Positions 1-6,142 of a stretch of DNA of 6,981 nucleotides are shown here, one piece after another; the stretch's first letter is position 1; every line of letters starts with the position of its first letter. The notes beneath the pieces are model-generated. The model made no database searches. It had not been told where the DNA came from and worked only from the letters and a program-made list of their open reading frames with translations. The stretch lies in contig JAOZIC010000203.1 of NCBI GenBank assembly GCA_026014605.1, positions 1 to 6,981 on the forward strand. The letters are read 5' to 3'. Made by a program: the position numbers and the translations under genes. The stretch is from Candidatus Bathyarchaeota archaeon. GTDB lineage: Archaea > Thermoproteota > Bathyarchaeia > Bathyarchaeales > Bathyarchaeaceae.

Positions 1-1359
1 AATTGCGCCCCGTCCCTCGGACTGAACACGAGGAATTACACCAAGCAACTGCACACCCACGTTTTTGAATGCCTGTTTGATGCTTTCTTTGATTTCAGAT
101 GATAGATAGCTTGTGTGAACCTTGTTTAGAATAACTCCCGCCACTTTGATTCCAAGAGCCTTCATTATCCTAACATAGTTCAACCCAGTTACCACAGCAC
201 CCTCGATTCCAGCTTTATCACAAGCAACCACCAAAATGGCAGGTGCACCCAAGGCTACGGCTACTTCGGCAGTTGACGCTGGACGGGCAACATTTTTGTT
301 AAGAAAACCAGTAAAGGGCCCCATTGCGCCTTCAATTAACAAGAAATCAAACTGTTTCTCGGCAAGTTCTACAGCTTCTGAATGCTGCGTCCAGCCACTG
401 TTTGCAATTCTTATTGAAGAATATGTTTGGATGGGCTCTTTAATCAAATACAAAGCGGGAACAATGTCACGGATGTCCCCACCAACTTTTATCAACCCAA
501 CATTGGCGCCACGCTTTTTTAGGGCTCCAGCCAAGCCAGTGACGATGAAGGTTTTACCTGAGCCGCTTCCTGTTGCGGTTGTAAACAAAAGCATAGGAGT
601 GTCTGCAGAACCAGGTTGGCGTTTTTGTGAAAAAACACCAGAAGAAACTCCGACTTCGGCTTTGATTTTTTCCATAAGCACAGAATTTGCTTTTTTGATT
701 TCTTGGTAGTCTTCTGAAGAAATGTCCAAAGACCTCAGAATACTTTGAGTAACTGTTTGGTTTTCGTCCAGCAACGCATGGGCTAAAATGCCGACAACAT
801 TGCCTTCTTTGTTGGTGAACCCAGAGACCAAGTCTTGGGGGTTACTGCGGTAGTTTACACGTTTGATGTGAGAAACTAAAATCGGTTCTGCGTCTTTGTG
901 GGCAGAGATTTTGCCATAAGTATGGCAGTGAAAACCAGTAACTGGACCCTTTGCATTGTTTGTTATGAAGCTTTTTCCAACAACCGATGCCGTAATGTGG
1001 TCTGTGCAGATTAGGGGCTCAAAATCTACATCTAACAGTCCAAGCCCGTCCCGCAGAATGGGCGTGGACGATAATCGTCCGATGTCTGTTTTGTTAGCAA
1101 GTATCTGAAACCCTGAACAAATACCTAAAACAAGTTTGCCTGCGTCAGCCATTTTTATAATTTCTTTCTGAATAGCTTCTGAGATACTCTGGGATTCAAC
1201 CAAGCTGCCTCCAGGGATTATCATTAAATCCAGAACTTTTGAGGCTGGTTTTTGGTCTACCAGACCGTTTTCTCGAATTAGGTCAGTTGGCAGGTTTCCG
1301 AAGTTTTCAAAACAGGGTAATGCCCCTGGAACGTAAACCAACCCAATTCTTTGACGCAA
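1..1359 (-). CDS. CobB/CobQ-family amidotransferase with permuted domains (CbiA/CbiP-like), partial at the 3' end
   Basis: Probable ATP- and glutamine-dependent amidase of corrin (or related tetrapyrrole) side-chain carboxylates. 453 codons are visible and the frame is open to the window edge. Residues 1-210 form a CobQ-type glutamine amidotransferase domain: IIPGGS at 47-52, nucleophile Cys81 in LGICSGFQIL, a GFHCH segment near 142-146, and His194 in GILAHALLDEN. After a linker (about 211-253) comes a dethiobiotin-synthetase-like ATP-binding domain with the P-loop ATGSGSGKT at 262-270, an IEGAMG motif and a GVILNKV strand, as in CbiA. CbiA and CbiP normally carry the ATPase first and the amidotransferase second, so the order is reversed here. 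The P-loop starts with Ala where the family usually has Gly. The start is TTG, preceded 7 bases upstream by AGGGG; there is no in-frame ATG or GTG between the upstream stop and this codon. The gene diverges from the hemA-cbi operon, which supports a corrin substrate, but a,c-diamidation, b,d,e,g-amidation or another acceptor cannot be told apart. Confidence 0.85.
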   Translation of the reverse strand, partial: MRQRIGLVYVPGALPCFENFGNLPTDLIRENGLVDQKPASKVLDLMIIPGGSLVESQSISEAIQKEIIKMADAGKLVLGICSGFQILANKTDIGRLSSTPILRDGLGLLDVDFEPLICTDHITASVVGKSFITNNAKGPVTGFHCHTYGKISAHKDAEPILVSHIKRVNYRSNPQDLVSGFTNKEGNVVGILAHALLDENQTVTQSILRSLDISSEDYQEIKKANSVLMEKIKAEVGVSSGVFSQKRQPGSADTPMLLFTTATGSGSGKTFIVTGLAGALKKRGANVGLIKVGGDIRDIVPALYLIKEPIQTYSSIRIANSGWTQHSEAVELAEKQFDFLLIEGAMGPFTGFLNKNVARPASTAEVAVALGAPAILVVACDKAGIEGAVVTGLNYVRIMKALGIKVAGVILNKVHTSYLSSEIKESIKQAFKNVGVQLLGVIPRVQSEGRGAI

Positions 1360-1366
1360 GTCTATT

Positions 1367-1371
1367 CCCCT
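1367..1371 (-). promoter_or_regulatory. Ribosome binding site deciding the TTG start of the amidotransferase
   Basis: On the minus strand AGGGG lies 7 bases before the TTG at 1359-1357. No ATG or GTG is available in frame between the upstream stop and the first conserved strand (RIGLVYVPG), so this site is the main reason for calling a TTG start. Confidence 0.55.
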
Positions 1372-1401
1372 GTGTTGTTCTGGCGCAAAAATATGCGAAC
1401 T

Positions 1402-1413
1402 CTTATATTTAAG
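1402..1413. promoter_or_regulatory. TATA-box-like element in the divergent promoter region
   Basis: The only intergenic gap (1360-1432) contains CTTATATTTAAG, which reads CTTAAATATAAG on the other strand. Both readings resemble the archaeal TATA box. With the usual archaeal spacing of roughly 25 bases, the minus-strand transcript would start near 1382 and carry the AGGGG site in a leader of about 23 bases. The plus-strand transcript would start near 1432, almost at the hemA ATG, implying a nearly leaderless message. This is inferred from sequence resemblance only. Confidence 0.5.
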
Positions 1414-1415
1414 TT

Positions 1416-1421
1416 GGAGGG
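1416..1421 (+). promoter_or_regulatory. Possible hemA ribosome binding site
   Basis: GGAGGG lies 11 bases before the hemA ATG, a rather long spacing. If the TATA-like element at 1402-1413 drives hemA, this motif would fall upstream of the transcript start and could not act. It would matter only if transcription begins further left, for example from the AT-rich patch near 1387-1394. Confidence 0.35.
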
Positions 1422-1432
1422 ATTATCCATCC

Positions 1433-2713
1433 ATGGAGTCCTCTGGAAGCACCATAAATATCATAAACGCAAGGATTACGCACCAAAAATCAAGCGTCTC
1501 CCTAATGGAAAATGTCGCCTTTGAGGACACAAAAACAGCCCTTGCTGAACTCTGTAAAATAAAACATGTTGAAGAATGTGTAGTGCTTCAAACCTGCAAC
1601 CGAACAGAAGTCTACATAGTAAGTAAAGAAGACAAAAACATCAAAGAGCAGATAACAGGCTACTTAACAAAAAAATGCAAAACAGAATCAGAAGCGACAC
1701 AGCAAATTGAAGTGTCGTTAAACCAAGATGCCCTAAAACATCTTTTACGTGTTGCCTCGGGTCTGGAATCAATGGTAGTAGGCGAAGACCAAATACTAGG
1801 TCAAGTATGGAACGCATATTCCGTTGCCGAATCCGCGATGACTGTTGGTCCTGTGCTTAAAACAGTGTTCACCCGAGCAGTAAGTGTTGGAAGACATGTA
1901 AGAAACCAAACAAGCATCAACAGGGGCGCAGTTTCAGTTGGTTCAGTTGCTGTTGAACTTGCTCAGACCATTCTAGGAGACCTTGAAGGAAAAAACGTAC
2001 TAGTCATGGGCGCAGGAGAAACAGGAACCCTAGTAGCCAAGGCATTGGCAAGCTGCAAACCCAACGCGATATTCATTGCAAACAGAACATATGAACGAGC
2101 AGTGATGCTTGCAGAAAAACTTGCAGGAAAAGCGGTGAAGTTTGACAAACTTGAAGATGCACTTCAAAACGCTGACGTTGTTATCTGTTCTACGGCGGCG
2201 CCTCATTATCTGCTCAAGAAAGAGCCAGTGCGTAAGATTATGAAAAACCGTAGCAACAGAAGAGGCTTGATGATTATCGACATCTCTAACCCACGGAACG
2301 TGGAAGCGTCAGTGCAAGAATTAGAAGGTGTAAAACTCTACAACATTGACGACCTGCGGGTTATTTCCCAAAAAAACAAAGATAAAAGGAAACAAAAAGC
2401 CAATAAAGCGTCACAAATTATTGATGATGCTCTGGTTTTGTTGGAACAGGATTTGAAGGCTCAATCTGTAAGCAGTATTGTTTCGTCCCTGTTTTCTCAT
2501 GCTGAAGAAATACGGCAAAAAGAGTTAACAAAAGCCAACAGTATGCTGGGAAAGTTGGATGCTAAAAAGAAGGACGCTATCGACGGGTTAACCTTTGAAA
2601 TTATTGAACAAACGTTGGTGCCTATTGTGGAAAATTTGCGGAAAGCCGCAATAGACAACGACCAGCAACTCATAGAAGTTGCTGTGAAACTTTTTGGAGT
2701 GAAACAAAAATGA
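1433..2713 (+). CDS. hemA: Glutamyl-tRNA reductase
   Basis: Reduces glutamyl-tRNA(Glu) with NADPH to glutamate-1-semialdehyde, the committed cytosolic step of the C5 route to 5-aminolevulinate and all tetrapyrroles. The 426 residues match the family's usual length. The N-terminal catalytic domain has the nucleophile Cys55 in TCNRTEVY, His103, and the signature GLESMVVGEDQILGQ from 110. NRGAVSVGSVAVELA (163-177) leads into the NADPH-binding Rossmann domain with GAGETG at 193-198. A long helical C-terminal dimerisation domain fills roughly 320-426. The ATG at 1433 puts the conserved first strand (INARITHQ) near residue 11, so no later start is needed. It is the first gene of the operon and its stop overlaps the cbiX-cbiC start (ATGA). 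Its position ahead of cobalt-corrin genes suggests that its product is mainly used for B12 here, which is an inference. Confidence 0.96.
   Translation: MESSGSTINIINARITHQKSSVSLMENVAFEDTKTALAELCKIKHVEECVVLQTCNRTEVYIVSKEDKNIKEQITGYLTKKCKTESEATQQIEVSLNQDALKHLLRVASGLESMVVGEDQILGQVWNAYSVAESAMTVGPVLKTVFTRAVSVGRHVRNQTSINRGAVSVGSVAVELAQTILGDLEGKNVLVMGAGETGTLVAKALASCKPNAIFIANRTYERAVMLAEKLAGKAVKFDKLEDALQNADVVICSTAAPHYLLKKEPVRKIMKNRSNRRGLMIIDISNPRNVEASVQELEGVKLYNIDDLRVISQKNKDKRKQKANKASQIIDDALVLLEQDLKAQSVSSIVSSLFSHAEEIRQKELTKANSMLGKLDAKKKDAIDGLTFEIIEQTLVPIVENLRKAAIDNDQQLIEVAVKLFGVKQK
2696..2702 (+). promoter_or_regulatory. Ribosome binding site for the cbiX-cbiC fusion
   Basis: GGAGTGA sits inside the end of hemA, 7 bases before the ATG at 2710. 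It is close to the archaeal GGAGGTGA consensus and supports the ATGA-overlap start. Confidence 0.6.
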
Positions 2714-3768
2714 GCAAATCATGTTTGATTCTTATCGGGCATGGAAGTAAGCTTCCGTACAACCGTGAAACAATAGAAGAATTTGTGGGGATTCTGCGAA
2801 AAGGAGCGAAATTTGAGAGTGTTAAAAACTGTTTTATGGTTATAAACAAGCCGTCAATCCCAGAAATACTTGACAAACTAGTTGAAGATGGGTTCACAAA
2901 AATTGTTTTGATTCCCACCTTTTTAGCTCATGGTGTACACACAAAACAGGAGATTCCTGAGATACTGCAAGAAAAACGGGATGAATACGCGTCAAAATCA
3001 AAACAGGTAGAGATAATCTACGGAGACCCCTTCGGTGCTGATGAGCGTATAGCTCAAGTTCTTGAAGAAAAAGCCTTGAAACTGCTAGGAGAAGAAACTG
3101 ACGATGTTACAAAGGTTCAACAAGCCCGCAACCTCACAGCGGCAACTAACATGTATCAAACCAGCATGGAGATAATACGACCGCTGATAAAGGAAACTTT
3201 GCAAAAGGTTCCGCAAAATCATGTTCCAGTAATTGAAAGAGTTGTTCACACAACAGCAGACCCCGAATTCGCCAAACTTGTTGTTATCAAAAACAGCGCA
3301 GTTGAATCAGGAGTTGCCGCCATCAAATCTGGAGCAAAAATAATTACAGATGTCAAAATGGTGAAGGCTGGAATCAACCCGACGCGCGTTAAAAGGTTTG
3401 GTGGTCAGATTTTAACATATGTGGACGACGACAGGGCAATCAAGCTGGCAAAACAAGAATCAATAACTAGGTCTGCCGCGGCGATGCGGCTAGCCATAAA
3501 GGATGGGTTAGATAACTCGATTATAGCAATTGGAAATGCGCCTACTGCGGCGTTTGAGATTTCAAAGGCAGTAAAACAGGGATTGGTCAAGCCAGCTCTG
3601 ATTATTGCAACGCCTGTTGGTTATGTGGGTGCGGCAGAATCAAAAGAGGAAGTTACAACGCTTCCGGTTCCTAATGTAATTGTCCGCGGTCCTAAAGGTG
3701 GAAGCGCACTGGCTGTAGCGGTTTTTAATGCGTTGTTAAACATGGCAGAAGAGGCTTCCAAAAACTAG
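2710..3768 (+). CDS. CbiX-CbiC fusion: sirohydrochlorin cobaltochelatase and cobalt-precorrin-8 methylmutase
   Basis: Two enzymes in one 352-residue chain. Residues 1 to about 127 are a small archaeal-type CbiX, which inserts cobalt into sirohydrochlorin. His11 in IGHGSKLPYN and His74 in FLAHGVHT match the two metal-site histidines of this family, and PSIPEIL is also typical. A linker of about 20 residues follows. Residues about 148-352 are CbiC/CobH, which moves the C11 methyl to C12 to make cobyrinate. Its catalytic histidine is His180 in RVVHTTADPEF, with GNAPTA at 275-280 and PVGYVGAAESKE at 302-313. Both halves look intact, and no stop or frameshift separates them. The two reactions are the first and last of the corrin-ring section, so the fusion does not join consecutive steps. 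A nickel chelatase role (CfbA) for the first half is possible, but the cobalt-corrin neighbours favour CbiX. The start overlaps the hemA stop by four bases. Confidence 0.93.
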   Translation: MSKSCLILIGHGSKLPYNRETIEEFVGILRKGAKFESVKNCFMVINKPSIPEILDKLVEDGFTKIVLIPTFLAHGVHTKQEIPEILQEKRDEYASKSKQVEIIYGDPFGADERIAQVLEEKALKLLGEETDDVTKVQQARNLTAATNMYQTSMEIIRPLIKETLQKVPQNHVPVIERVVHTTADPEFAKLVVIKNSAVESGVAAIKSGAKIITDVKMVKAGINPTRVKRFGGQILTYVDDDRAIKLAKQESITRSAAAMRLAIKDGLDNSIIAIGNAPTAAFEISKAVKQGLVKPALIIATPVGYVGAAESKEEVTTLPVPNVIVRGPKGGSALAVAVFNALLNMAEEASKN

Positions 3769-3773
3769 ATTAC

Positions 3774-3779
3774 AAGGGG
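3774..3779 (+). promoter_or_regulatory. cbiD ribosome binding site
   Basis: AAGGGG lies 5 bases before the ATG at 3785, within the 16-base gap after cbiX-cbiC. This is the largest gap inside the operon, and it holds no terminator-like hairpin. Confidence 0.55.
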
Positions 3780-3784
3780 TTTGT

Positions 3785-4873
3785 ATGCGGAGAGTCTTGA
3801 AGTACGGCAACACCACAGGTGCATATGCCACGGCTGCAGCAAAAGCAGCTTTGATTACTTTGCTTGATAAACCCGTTGACAGAGTAGGTATACCCAGCCC
3901 GTTAGGTATCCGTTTTGAAATCTTGGTTAAAGAATGCCAAAAACTCAGCGAAAACACCGCAGTAGCCCATGTAATAAAAAATGCGGGAGAAGACGTTGAT
4001 GTTACAGACAAAATGCAGATTTCTGCAACAGTAACATTGACCGACAACAATAAAATAACAATAACTGGCGGCAGAGGTGTCGGCAAAGTAACAAAGCAGG
4101 GTTTACCTGTTCCAGTAGGCGAAGCAGCGATTAATCCGACACCAAAAAGGATGATAAAAGCGGCAATAAGGGAAGTTTTGCCCCCAGACAAAGGTGTAAA
4201 AGTGGTTATAAGCGCCCCTGAAGGCAAAAAAGTTGCCAAGAAAACCCAAAACTCCAAGTTAGGCATAGTTGGGGGGGTCTCTATTCTTGGTACAACAGGG
4301 GTAGTTAGACCACTGTCGATAACGGCGTATAGGACTTCGCTGGTTCCTCAGCTTGATGTTGCTCTTGCTCAAAACTATGAACAAATCTATCTGGTGCCAG
4401 GAAACATTGGAGAACGGTTGGCTAAACAGTATTTCAAAGTCCCTGAAGATGACATAGTTCAAACTGGCGACTTTATGGGGTACATACTCAAAAAAGCAGT
4501 AGAAAAAGGCGCAAGAAAAATCGTAATCTTTGGTCACCCAGGAAAACTTGTGAAACTGGCTGCAGGAATCTTCAACACCCACCACAAAATGGGTGATGCC
4601 AGAATGGAAGTAGTAGCAGCATATGCGGGTGCATCAGGAGCAGATACAAAAGTTATCCAGAATGTTTTACAGTCAAACACAACCGAAGAGGCACTGAAGT
4701 TTCTGAAAGAAGCAAAACTGGTTCAACCAACTTTTGACAAAATTGCCAAACAGGTTTACGTTCGGGTAATGGAAAAAACCGAGAATAAAACAAAAATTGA
4801 CGTAGTAATCGTGTCCATGAACGGAACTGTTCTTGGAAGAAATCAAAATTCAAGGGGGCAATACAGTGAGTGA
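3785..4873 (+). CDS. cbiD: Cobalt-precorrin-5B C1-methyltransferase
   Basis: Uses S-adenosylmethionine to methylate C1 of cobalt-precorrin-5B, a step peculiar to the anaerobic B12 route; CbiD is unrelated in sequence to the SUMT-type methyltransferases downstream. The 362 residues match the usual length. Family landmarks are the N-terminal GNTTGAYATAAAKAAL segment (from residue 8), GGRGVGKVTKQGLPVPVGEA (from about 97), GIVGGVSILGTTGVV, and GHPGKLVKLAAG at 250 followed by FNTHH (263-267) and GDAR. In the first landmark, CbiD proteins usually read GYTTGSCA, whereas here Tyr14 replaces the Cys and Asn9 the Tyr. A run of seven G (4269-4275) lies in the gene, but the frame is intact across it. Its last 8 bases overlap the cbiE start. 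Confidence 0.94.
   Translation: MRRVLKYGNTTGAYATAAAKAALITLLDKPVDRVGIPSPLGIRFEILVKECQKLSENTAVAHVIKNAGEDVDVTDKMQISATVTLTDNNKITITGGRGVGKVTKQGLPVPVGEAAINPTPKRMIKAAIREVLPPDKGVKVVISAPEGKKVAKKTQNSKLGIVGGVSILGTTGVVRPLSITAYRTSLVPQLDVALAQNYEQIYLVPGNIGERLAKQYFKVPEDDIVQTGDFMGYILKKAVEKGARKIVIFGHPGKLVKLAAGIFNTHHKMGDARMEVVAAYAGASGADTKVIQNVLQSNTTEEALKFLKEAKLVQPTFDKIAKQVYVRVMEKTENKTKIDVVIVSMNGTVLGRNQNSRGQYSE
4852..4858 (+). promoter_or_regulatory. Ribosome binding site deciding the GTG start of cbiE
   Basis: AAGGGGG in the end of cbiD lies 7 bases before the GTG at 4866. The alternative in-frame ATG at 4833 would add 11 residues with no family similarity and a longer overlap with cbiD, so the GTG is preferred. 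Confidence 0.6.
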
Positions 4874-5534
4874 ACTCAAACTGGTTGGAATAGGTCCAGG
4901 TTCACCTGATTACGTCACGGACATAGCTAAACGTGCTGTTCAAAGCGCTGAAATTGTGATTGGTGCGCAACGTGCACTGGATTTGTTCAAGGACTACATT
5001 AACGGCGAAATGTTATGTCTAACTGCAAAAAACGTGAAAGAAGGGCTTGTGTATGGTGCTAAGTCCGCTCAAAAAGGAAAAAATGTGGTTATACTATCAA
5101 CAGGAGACCCCGGATTTTCTGGTCTTTTGGGTTCACTACTGAATTTTGCAGGCAAACAGATTGATGTAGAAGTTATTCCAGGGGTAAGTTCTTTGCAGTT
5201 GTGTGCGGCTCGTCTTCGCATGCGTTGGGATACTGCACTTTTACTTAGTTTCCACGCCGACGTAACTGATGAAAAAAAGTCCATGCTAGTAGAGTTCCTC
5301 AAATACGGAAAAACGGTTATGTTGCTTCCAGACCCCAACAGTTTTGGTCCTTGTGAAGTTGCCAAATATCTTATTGACCAAGGACTAAACCCGGAAACGT
5401 CTATCAGCGTTTGTGAAAACCTCTCGTTGGAGAACGAAAGAGTAGCTACATCTACTCTGGGCGAAGTTTTGGAGCAGGAATTTGAAAAATTGTGCGTAAT
5501 TGTCGTAAGAGCAAAACAGCAGACTGAGGAGTAA
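4866..5534 (+). CDS. cbiE: Cobalt-precorrin-7 C5-methyltransferase
   Basis: SAM-dependent methylation of C5 of the corrin ring; member of the SUMT/tetrapyrrole methyltransferase fold. With a GTG start it has 222 residues, close to stand-alone CbiE. The N-terminal glycine motif VGIGPGSPDYVT begins at residue 7, the SAM-site STGDPG is at 78-83, IPGVSSLQLCAARLRM starts at 104, and CENLSLENERV lies near the C-terminus. The segment SFHAD (128-132) stands where, as I recall, many CbiE proteins read S-x-HGR. The segment IPGVSSLQLCAARLRM and the late CENLS motif separate it from CbiL, CbiF and CbiH. It starts 8 bases inside cbiD, and its TAA shares one base with the cbiT ATG. Next to cbiT it reproduces the pairing that many bacteria carry as a single CobL-type fusion; here the two are separate. 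Confidence 0.92.
   Translation: MSELKLVGIGPGSPDYVTDIAKRAVQSAEIVIGAQRALDLFKDYINGEMLCLTAKNVKEGLVYGAKSAQKGKNVVILSTGDPGFSGLLGSLLNFAGKQIDVEVIPGVSSLQLCAARLRMRWDTALLLSFHADVTDEKKSMLVEFLKYGKTVMLLPDPNSFGPCEVAKYLIDQGLNPETSISVCENLSLENERVATSTLGEVLEQEFEKLCVIVVRAKQQTEE
5525..5531 (+). promoter_or_regulatory. cbiT ribosome binding site
   Basis: TGAGGAG at the end of cbiE is only 2 bases from the ATG at 5534 but 8 bases from the in-frame ATG at 5540. The spacing favours 5540 as the true start, whereas the stop-start overlap (TAATG) favours 5534. Confidence 0.45.
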
Positions 5535-6142
5535 TGAAAATGATTGACACTCTGAGAAGCAAAACTGGTGCAATACCAGATGACACCTTCATCCAAGGCA
5601 ATGATGTTCCAGGACCAACAAAAGAAGAGATACGAGCCATAACCATTTCAAAGGCGCGACTGTTTGAGGGCGCACAGGTAATCGATGTAGGATGTGGCAC
5701 AGGGGGTTTAACGGTTCAAGCTGCACTCCAAGTTACACAGAAAGGCAAGGTTTTCGCCATTGATGCCAAGGAACAGGCTGTGGAGTTAACCAGAAGCAAT
5801 GTGAAAAAGTTTCAAGTAGAAACGCAGGTGCAGCTAGTCTGTGGAAAAGCACCCGAAGTATTATCCGATTTACCAAAAGTTGACGCTGTGATCATCGGGG
5901 GGAGTGCTTCATTAACAGAAGTTATCCAAGCTGCGCACCAAAAACTGAAGACAAACGGGCGGATTGTTATAAACGCGATTCTGTTGCAGACGGCAGTTAA
6001 TGCGTTAGATGCATTAAAGAATCTGGAATTCAAAGACGTAGATGTCGCTCAGGTTTTTGTTGCTAAAGGCAAAGAGGTACCTTCAGGCACTATGATGATT
6101 TCTCGTAACCCCATAACAATCATTTCTGCTACAAAGATGTGA
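5534..6142 (+). CDS. cbiT: Cobalt-precorrin-6B C15-methyltransferase (decarboxylating)
   Basis: Methylates C15 and removes the C12 acetate carboxyl of cobalt-precorrin-6B. It is a class I Rossmann methyltransferase, unlike the SUMT-type enzymes on either side. The 202 residues fit stand-alone CbiT. The N-terminal substrate loop IPDDTFIQ (from 14) and VPGPTKEEIRAI (25-36) are typical, and SAM motif I is DVGCGTGG at 51-58. An acidic residue follows the next strand (FAIDAKEQAVE), and the IIGGSA strand lies mid-protein. The start may instead be the ATG at 5540, which has better spacing to the ribosome site and would shorten the protein by two residues. The stop overlaps the cbiL GTG by four bases. 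Confidence 0.94.
   Translation: MKMIDTLRSKTGAIPDDTFIQGNDVPGPTKEEIRAITISKARLFEGAQVIDVGCGTGGLTVQAALQVTQKGKVFAIDAKEQAVELTRSNVKKFQVETQVQLVCGKAPEVLSDLPKVDAVIIGGSASLTEVIQAAHQKLKTNGRIVINAILLQTAVNALDALKNLEFKDVDVAQVFVAKGKEVPSGTMMISRNPITIISATKM

Noticed and set aside
236..709. Plus-strand open frame of 157 codons in the left part of the window
   Set aside because: It lies antisense to the well-supported amidotransferase, shows no recognisable motif, and is a shadow of its codon structure.
1360..1432. Cobalamin riboswitch upstream of the B12 operon
   Set aside because: The 73-base gap is far too short for the known cobalamin riboswitch and contains no B12-box-like sequence; these elements are also mainly bacterial.
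3769..3784. Possible terminator between cbiX-cbiC and cbiD
   Set aside because: Sixteen bases with no hairpin or T-run; it reads simply as a spacer with the cbiD ribosome site.
3736..4266. Minus-strand open frame of 176 codons opposite cbiD
   Set aside because: Antisense shadow of cbiD with low-complexity hydrophobic composition; cbiD has clear family motifs on the plus strand.
4269..4275. Run of seven G in cbiD as a possible frameshift or phase-variable site
   Set aside because: The reading frame and the conserved GIVGGVSILGTTGVV segment continue unbroken across it.
4833..4865. ATG at 4833 as the cbiE start
   Set aside because: It would add 11 residues without family similarity; the GTG at 4866 has a good ribosome site at the right distance and starts just before the conserved glycine motif.
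5069..5596. Minus-strand open frame of 175 codons opposite cbiE and cbiT
   Set aside because: Antisense to two genes with intact SAM-binding motifs, with no ribosome site or recognisable domain.
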